Positions 59,376 to 64,000 of a stretch of DNA of 64,000 bases are shown in pieces. Made by a program: the position numbers and the translations under genes. Positions within the stretch are counted from its first letter, which is position 1. Each line of letters starts with the position of its first letter. This DNA comes from Bacteroidales bacterium (GTDB lineage: Bacteria; Bacteroidota; Bacteroidia; Bacteroidales; VadinHA17): positions 1-64,000 of the forward strand of contig JALHSP010000147.1 of the NCBI GenBank assembly GCA_022865305.1, read 5' to 3'. The notes under the pieces are model-generated. The model made no database searches. It had not been told where the DNA came from and was given only the letters and a program-made list of their open reading frames with translations.

Positions 59376-60530
59376 TCAGGAATACCAGGTTCTTGTCCTG
59401 TCTTTCAGATCTGAGAGTATTATAGTGGCAGTATTTACGTCATCAACTACCTGAAAGTCAAACATTCCTACACAGATAAAATCAGCTCCGTTTTCAAATG
59501 CAAACCGGAAGCCCTCTTTTGGCATTATTGCACCTCCCGCAAGAACCTTAAAAGCTATCCATGGTTTCTTCACTTCTTTCATGAATTCTGAAGTTTTTTC
59601 AGGAAACAGATCAAACATATTATCGTGTATCTTATTATGATCAGCATATCTTTTTGCATCGACGCTGAATTCAACTCTTTCAGATTCAGGATGTGCTGAC
59701 CAGTAATTATCATGATGGAACGTTTTAACGTAGAAATCAACAGGAAGTGCCTCCACCTCACAGGTTTTTATCACTTCAAGGGCATGAGCACCTATTCCTG
59801 CCATATAACCTTTCTTTTTTATATATTCAATGGCGGTTCCCAGCATTTTTACATTGCCTTCCCTGACATAACGGTCAGCTTCCCCGCCCTGTATATAAAG
59901 TGTTTTGGCCCCGTTGCCGATAGCTTTGTCAATATCACCCAAAAAATCGTTGGCTCTCAAATAGGTCTGGCAGATTGTCTGCATCTTCCCGCCATACAGA
60001 TTCAGATATTTATTGAAGACAGGAAAATTGAGATTCGTGATGAAGGTCGTATTTATCCCGGACATCTCGGCGAGACGAAACGTTTCGAGAGTTTTCTCGT
60101 CGGTATGGTAAGCTTTAAATAACGAATTGGCATAAACAAGATCACGGGCATGTGCATAACCGCTAATGAGGTTACATCCCATTATCAATCTGGTGATTTC
60201 CAGGTTACCAAGCTTACCTTTGGGCAACTCACCTTTAAGGTTTGGGAGATAATTATAATCAACTCTGACTTTAGGTGCACCTGAAACAGCATCAGTTCGC
60301 GGTTCTGACAGATCCTTTAGAAATGCTCCGGCAAAGCCTGCAAGAAAAGGTGCTCCTGCAAGCCCCTTAAGTAACTCTCTCCTGCGATTTATAGCCGGGG
60401 GACTTACCTCTGCAGGTCTCCTTTCCGTAACATCAGCGGATTTAATCTTTTTCTTCTGGTCCAGTCCGAAAAAATGACCAGCCCTCGTAAATGCCTGTGC
60501 TAATTTGTTTTTAAAGAAGATGGAATGCAT
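59376..60530 (-). CDS. Tat-exported TIM-barrel-like protein of unknown function
   Basis: The product has 384 residues. The N-terminal 40 residues are basic and cytoplasmic, then a long Tat-like signal (INRRRELLKGLAGAPFLAGFAGAFL). The mature part begins GNLEITRLIMGCNLISGYAHARDLVYANSLFKAY, which resembles an aldo/keto reductase start, and continues with helix-strand repeats (FRLAEMSGINTTFITNL, GAKTLYIQGGEADRYVREG, GYMAGIGAHALEVIKTCEVEALPVDFYVKTFHHDNYW), ending FENGADFICVGMFDFQVVDDVNTA. The pattern fits a TIM barrel but AKR catalytic residues are not evident. I know no named family. Adjacent genes (AKR, DUF6599) suggest a shared redox or sugar role. Confidence 0.7.
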   Translation of the reverse strand: MHSIFFKNKLAQAFTRAGHFFGLDQKKKIKSADVTERRPAEVSPPAINRRRELLKGLAGAPFLAGFAGAFLKDLSEPRTDAVSGAPKVRVDYNYLPNLKGELPKGKLGNLEITRLIMGCNLISGYAHARDLVYANSLFKAYHTDEKTLETFRLAEMSGINTTFITNLNFPVFNKYLNLYGGKMQTICQTYLRANDFLGDIDKAIGNGAKTLYIQGGEADRYVREGNVKMLGTAIEYIKKKGYMAGIGAHALEVIKTCEVEALPVDFYVKTFHHDNYWSAHPESERVEFSVDAKRYADHNKIHDNMFDLFPEKTSEFMKEVKKPWIAFKVLAGGAIMPKEGFRFAFENGADFICVGMFDFQVVDDVNTATIILSDLKDRTRTWYS

Positions 60531-60562
60531 AATGCCGATTTAAGTTATCTTATCAAAATTAA

Positions 60563-62044
60563 TTATCTCAACGAGTTTTCACTGTTAGCCATCCTGACAA
60601 CAGCCACAAATAATAACTGGCAAAGATCCTCCATTATTTCAGGCTTGATAATTTCAATATTATCAAGCGGTATATGGTAGTAATTGATTGAACCATATGT
60701 GTAAAAACTAAGAGAAGGAACGCCAGCACGAAGAAATCTTGCAGCATCAAGCCGGGATCTTCCAAGATTTGCAAAATAATTTGTTGTAAGTTGCCTGTGG
60801 ATATATTTATTGTTTGCATCCTCGATGTAGTACCATAGTATAGGAAAATTCATTCCTGCATTTGCCCCTATGGAGTGTCCGATTCCGACGCCATCCATAT
60901 TAAGCAGAATGCTTTTTCCCAGCGGCAATGCCGGGTGATCGATATATGCTTTTGATCCCATAATTGCCTGTTCCTCGGAACCGAATGCAATAAACAATAC
61001 GGACCTTTTCAACGGTATTTTATTCTGAGCCAGGGCTTTTGCGACTCCCATTAAAACTGCAACGGCTGAAGCATTATCATTTGCTCCAGGCATTATATCA
61101 TAGCACTTACCGAGATGGTCGAGATGACCTCCAACGATAATAACCTCCTTGCTTAATTCAGGATCTGATCCTTTTATCAGCCCGATAATATTACAGCCTA
61201 TTCCATCAGGAAAGTGTTCGGTACTCATTTTAATTGTAACAACCTTTTTGGTATTAAAAGATTGGGGCTTCAGGGTTTCATTGATTTTCCTGACAGTTTC
61301 CAGGTGATTGATTCCTGTACCGGAAAAAATATCCCGGACAACTGAATCACCTATATGGACATAGATAAATTTTTCATTATATGCATTATTGGGATTTGAG
61401 ATAGGACCATAATTATAGACCATTCCTGATGCACCATGACGGACTGCATTTTCAAGCTTTGCCTGGTGGAAAGAATACTGATACCACGGATTAAATTTTT
61501 CAGCACCTGCACCAGGTGTGACCGGAGCTTCCCTTTCGATGAGAATTATTTTGCCTTTTACATCTATACCGGCATAATCATCATAATCCAGATCGGGAGC
61601 TGTTATACCATACCCGGCATAAACTACTTCACCGGTAACTTCACCGTTTCCAGAAGTTGATCCTGGCATATACTCAGTGATATACTTATATTGTTTAAGA
61701 ATAGTACCTCCGTTTTTCAAAGGTACATGAAGTGACAGAGCACAATCCGGATGAACAAGGGTATATGGGACTTTAAACCATTGATACCAGCTTCCGTTTT
61801 CCCCTGCAGGAGCCAATCCCCATTCTGCAAATTCACCTGCAAGCCATTCTGCGCAATCCTGGTATCCCTTTGTCCCTGTCAGCCTGCCCTGATATTTGTC
61901 ATCGCATTGTATCTTAACATACTCCAGTAAATCATGACTTGAGATTGAATGCATCGCATTCAGCAAAGCATCTTCATTAATATCCTGTCCATTTATTGTA
62001 ACAGCCAGGACAAATACTGATAGAATGAATAAACCTTTTTTCAT
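60563..62044 (-). CDS. Exported M28-family metallopeptidase (second copy)
   Basis: The product has 493 residues from the ATG at 62044 (MKKGLFILSVFVLAVTINGQ, a signal peptide); an ATG 15 codons upstream is open but unlikely. The M28 zinc set is GGHLDHLGK, GANDNASAVA, FGSEEQAIMGS, NMDGVG and a late YYHIPLDN. A PA-like domain lies at about 140-260 (VVYAGYGITAPDLDYDDYAGIDVKGKIILI). It differs from the M28 gene near 7-8.8 kb in sequence and length. Role: trimming of peptides outside the inner membrane. About 30 bases separate it from the downstream Tat-exported gene. Confidence 0.9.
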   Translation of the reverse strand: MKKGLFILSVFVLAVTINGQDINEDALLNAMHSISSHDLLEYVKIQCDDKYQGRLTGTKGYQDCAEWLAGEFAEWGLAPAGENGSWYQWFKVPYTLVHPDCALSLHVPLKNGGTILKQYKYITEYMPGSTSGNGEVTGEVVYAGYGITAPDLDYDDYAGIDVKGKIILIEREAPVTPGAGAEKFNPWYQYSFHQAKLENAVRHGASGMVYNYGPISNPNNAYNEKFIYVHIGDSVVRDIFSGTGINHLETVRKINETLKPQSFNTKKVVTIKMSTEHFPDGIGCNIIGLIKGSDPELSKEVIIVGGHLDHLGKCYDIMPGANDNASAVAVLMGVAKALAQNKIPLKRSVLFIAFGSEEQAIMGSKAYIDHPALPLGKSILLNMDGVGIGHSIGANAGMNFPILWYYIEDANNKYIHRQLTTNYFANLGRSRLDAARFLRAGVPSLSFYTYGSINYYHIPLDNIEIIKPEIMEDLCQLLFVAVVRMANSENSLR

Positions 62045-62162
62045 TAATTGATTTAACAAACGATTATAGGAAAAAATTAAATTATACAATTCATTTTACA
62101 ATCTGCGGTAAACTCTGTACAGATCTGACCTTTGTGCCTGAAACCTTTCGCCTTTTGCCTTA

Positions 62163-63662
62163 TTAATACAGATATTTATGGCATTCAGAACAGTTTGATT
62201 CTTTCCAGATTGTTCCAATATCTACAGGATGCCGGAATTCAAATGTATCCCTGATGTTTGTAAACTGCATCATTCCCGGTTTGCCCTGACCGACAATTGT
62301 ATGGCAAAGATTACAATCCCGCGTTATTTTTTGCCCGCTTTCTGATATGAAAGCATCATTATGGCATCTGAAACAGCCTTCAGATTCAAGGTGCCCGATA
62401 TGGTCGGGATAGACATCGTAAGTCACTTTCATGCGTGGGAAGGTATTCTGGCTGAATGCATTTTGAATTGCGATAACTGATTTGTCAATCTGGTCACTAT
62501 TCTTTGTATAATAATCACCGACATCTGATTTATAATAACTTATAATGTCTTCCCTTATCTGTGTCAGCGCGGTATCCTTATCGGGGAATGTGTTTCTCAG
62601 TAATCCCATTGCGACTTTTTTCATAAACGGAATATCCTTTGAGATTGCTCCTGTCAGCATTGCTTTATTGAAATAAACCGATGGTGAATTGTAATTATGC
62701 GAAGGCCGGTTATGGCAATCAATACAATCCATTGTTCGTGAATTAGCAGCACCAATCAGACTGTCGGATACAGGATAGTCAGGATTTCTGAAAACAGTAA
62801 CCTCACCGGTTTCTTTATTTATATACCTGACATATGTTATAATTTCGCGTTTGTCATTTTCGGAAATATATTCAATATTTACCGAGGGATTTATGTGCCA
62901 GTGTATTCCCTCGTTAAAGCCAAGTGAACTATGCTCAGGACCAATTTTCATCTGAAGCATTACATCCCATTCGGAATTAAGGGAATCAGCCAGATAATAC
63001 CTGTTTGACTGCAGTGTTCTTGCATAAAACTTTTGAGGCCAGTGGCACCTTTCACATGTTTCCCTTGCCGGACGGAGGTCGTGGAGAGGAGTTTCAATTG
63101 GAGAGGGATATGTTTTTGTAAGAGTTGCATAGACCTGGTACAACCCGGAAATTTTGGACTTAACATACCATGATGCACCGGAACCCACATGGCACTCAAC
63201 ACATGTTACATTGGCATGAGGGGAATTCTGGTAAGCCGTATATTCCGGCTCCATCACTTTGTGACAGAGAGTTCCGCAGAATTCGACCGATTCAGTGATA
63301 TGATATGCCTCAAAACTTCCGTATGTGGAAAGGAAAAGAAAAATAATTGTCGCGATTGTGAATATTATAAATGCTTTTCTATGCCTGGGATTATTAAGAT
63401 TAATGACCGGCAACTGTCTTTTTTCTTCCTCTGAAGCTTTTCTTAATTTTCTCCTGCTTATAACCATACCTAAAAGGATCATTATTAATCCAAGCAATAG
63501 AAAACCCGGAAGAATGATATAGATGAATAAACCCAGATTTGTGTTGCTTTTATTAAAAATAGTCGAGATAATAAAAAGTACAATTATCAACAGAAAATTA
63601 AGCACAGCAATTAATGAACCGATTATTGTAATCCAGTTCCTTGATGATGGCGGAAATTTCAT
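62163..63662 (-). CDS. Seven-haem NapC/NirT-like cytochrome c
   Basis: The product has 499 residues. Two or three membrane helices occupy the first 120 residues (LIAVLNFLLIIVLFIISTIF, FIYIILPGFLLLGLIMILLGMV, IIFTIATIIFLFL). Haem motifs are CVECH, CERCH, CIDCH, CFRCH, CNLCH and CSECH, plus an unusual first motif FCGTLCH with three residues between cysteines. The stretch EPEYTAYQNSPHANVTCVECHVGSGASWYVKSKISGLYQV is that of membrane quinol-oxidising cytochromes of the NapC/NirT/NrfH superfamily. It probably passes electrons from menaquinol to a periplasmic acceptor; no terminal reductase is in the window. Confidence 0.87.
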   Translation of the reverse strand: MKFPPSSRNWITIIGSLIAVLNFLLIIVLFIISTIFNKSNTNLGLFIYIILPGFLLLGLIMILLGMVISRRKLRKASEEEKRQLPVINLNNPRHRKAFIIFTIATIIFLFLSTYGSFEAYHITESVEFCGTLCHKVMEPEYTAYQNSPHANVTCVECHVGSGASWYVKSKISGLYQVYATLTKTYPSPIETPLHDLRPARETCERCHWPQKFYARTLQSNRYYLADSLNSEWDVMLQMKIGPEHSSLGFNEGIHWHINPSVNIEYISENDKREIITYVRYINKETGEVTVFRNPDYPVSDSLIGAANSRTMDCIDCHNRPSHNYNSPSVYFNKAMLTGAISKDIPFMKKVAMGLLRNTFPDKDTALTQIREDIISYYKSDVGDYYTKNSDQIDKSVIAIQNAFSQNTFPRMKVTYDVYPDHIGHLESEGCFRCHNDAFISESGQKITRDCNLCHTIVGQGKPGMMQFTNIRDTFEFRHPVDIGTIWKESNCSECHKYLY

Positions 63663-63816
63663 AGGAAAAATGTTTTAATGATCAGCCAGAGTAAATATAG
63701 AAAATAAATGGATTCAAAGCCAGTATACTGATAAGTATCAGCCAATACCTTTGTTCTGTCGGGTTTTAAATCTAAATTTCTTTATCAGGGATTCTGTCAG
63801 ATTGTGAATATTCAGG

Positions 63817-64000
63817 TCAACTCTCTTCCAGCTTGTCAGAAACAATTTTTTTCAAACCGAGATAAGAATTTACGACAATCAGATCCTTATTATCATCAAT
63901 AACATTTTGAGGAGGCTGAAATAAAATGCCTAGTTCTGCTTTTCTAAGCATCTGTATATCATTATATGAGTCACCAATAGCTATTACTTTATAATTAAGA
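63817..64000 (-). CDS. ThrH-like HAD phosphatase, C-terminal part (cut by window edge)
   Basis: A minus-strand frame runs from the window edge to a TGA at 63817 and has no start inside the window. It reads LNYKVIAIGDSYNDIQMLRK, then AELGILFQPPQNVI and a short tail. GDSYNDIQML is the HAD motif IV (metal-binding Asp pair), and GILFQPPQNVI is characteristic of ThrH (phosphoserine phosphatase/homoserine phosphotransferase). The enzyme dephosphorylates phosphoserine in serine synthesis. It is followed on the same strand, after 154 bases, by the cytochrome gene. Confidence 0.75.
   Translation of the reverse strand, partial: LNYKVIAIGDSYNDIQMLRKAELGILFQPPQNVIDDNKDLIVVNSYLGLKKIVSDKLEES

Overview
The window looks like chromosomal DNA of a Bacteroidota bacterium, most probably an environmental, largely anaerobic member of the Bacteroidales/Marinilabiliales. 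The evidence is a SusC/SusD pair with a FecI-type sigma factor and FecR anti-sigma factor, a gingipain-like peptidase with a type IX secretion (T9SS) C-terminal domain, many SPII lipoproteins and Tat-exported oxidoreductases, Reg_prop/Y_Y_Y sensor architecture, and repeated promoter-like sequences of the Bacteroidota type (TTTG or TTG, about 20 nt, then TAnnTTTG). No rRNA, tRNA, CRISPR array or phage module was seen.

Layout. 1-7.1 kb is an accessory patch: the 5' end of an IS3-family transposase gene, an IS21-like terminal relic, long gene-poor AT-rich spacers and small secreted proteins of unknown role, including an ankyrin-repeat membrane protein with an unusually perfect Shine-Dalgarno. 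7.1-18.7 kb is mostly housekeeping: an M28 peptidase, a TlpA-like thioredoxin, an outer-membrane barrel, a half-size TauE/SafE permease, mltG, murB, an ABC-2 exporter, a YdeI-like protein, a GT4 glycosyltransferase, and a Crp/Fnr regulator followed by a palindromic operator candidate, DUF6132, a broken thioredoxin gene and a ferredoxin.

18.8-30.3 kb is rich in glycan and peptide breakdown: a GH109-type Gfo/Idh/MocA enzyme, gamma-glutamyltransferase, an AlkD-like protein, an M49 peptidase coupled to an apiosidase-like (DUF4038) hydrolase, a GH38 alpha-mannosidase and a ROK sugar kinase. 30.3-36 kb holds a PiT phosphate transporter with its DUF47 partner, a DEDDh exonuclease/GIY-YIG fusion, a class IV aminotransferase and an AmmeMemoRadiSam radical SAM enzyme.

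36-48.6 kb is a polysaccharide-utilisation region: susD, susC, fecR and fecI on the minus strand, and divergently a CE15 glucuronoyl esterase overlapping an Ldh2-family dehydrogenase. A Tat-exported Gfo/Idh/MocA oxidoreductase and a DUF1080 lipoprotein follow, a pair matching the oxidise-then-eliminate (3-keto-glycoside) route; the DUF1080 gene carries a one-base frameshift. CE15 and the apiosidase-like enzyme suggest plant cell-wall material (xylan-lignin esters, pectin) as food. 48.6-64 kb has an HDIG hydrolase, the C25 peptidase, a beta-propeller/SpoIIE phosphatase sensor, an MBL hydrolase-aldo/keto reductase-DUF6599 operon, a Tat-exported protein of unknown function, a second M28 peptidase, a seven-haem NapC/NirT-like cytochrome and the C-terminal part of a ThrH-like phosphatase.

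I did not find a clearly new multi-gene system. The best leads are the two broken genes, the palindrome in the Crp/Fnr cluster, the phosphatase-output sensor, and the uncharacterised exported protein at 59.4-60.5 kb. All family assignments were made by reading translated sequence and remembered motifs; no search was run.
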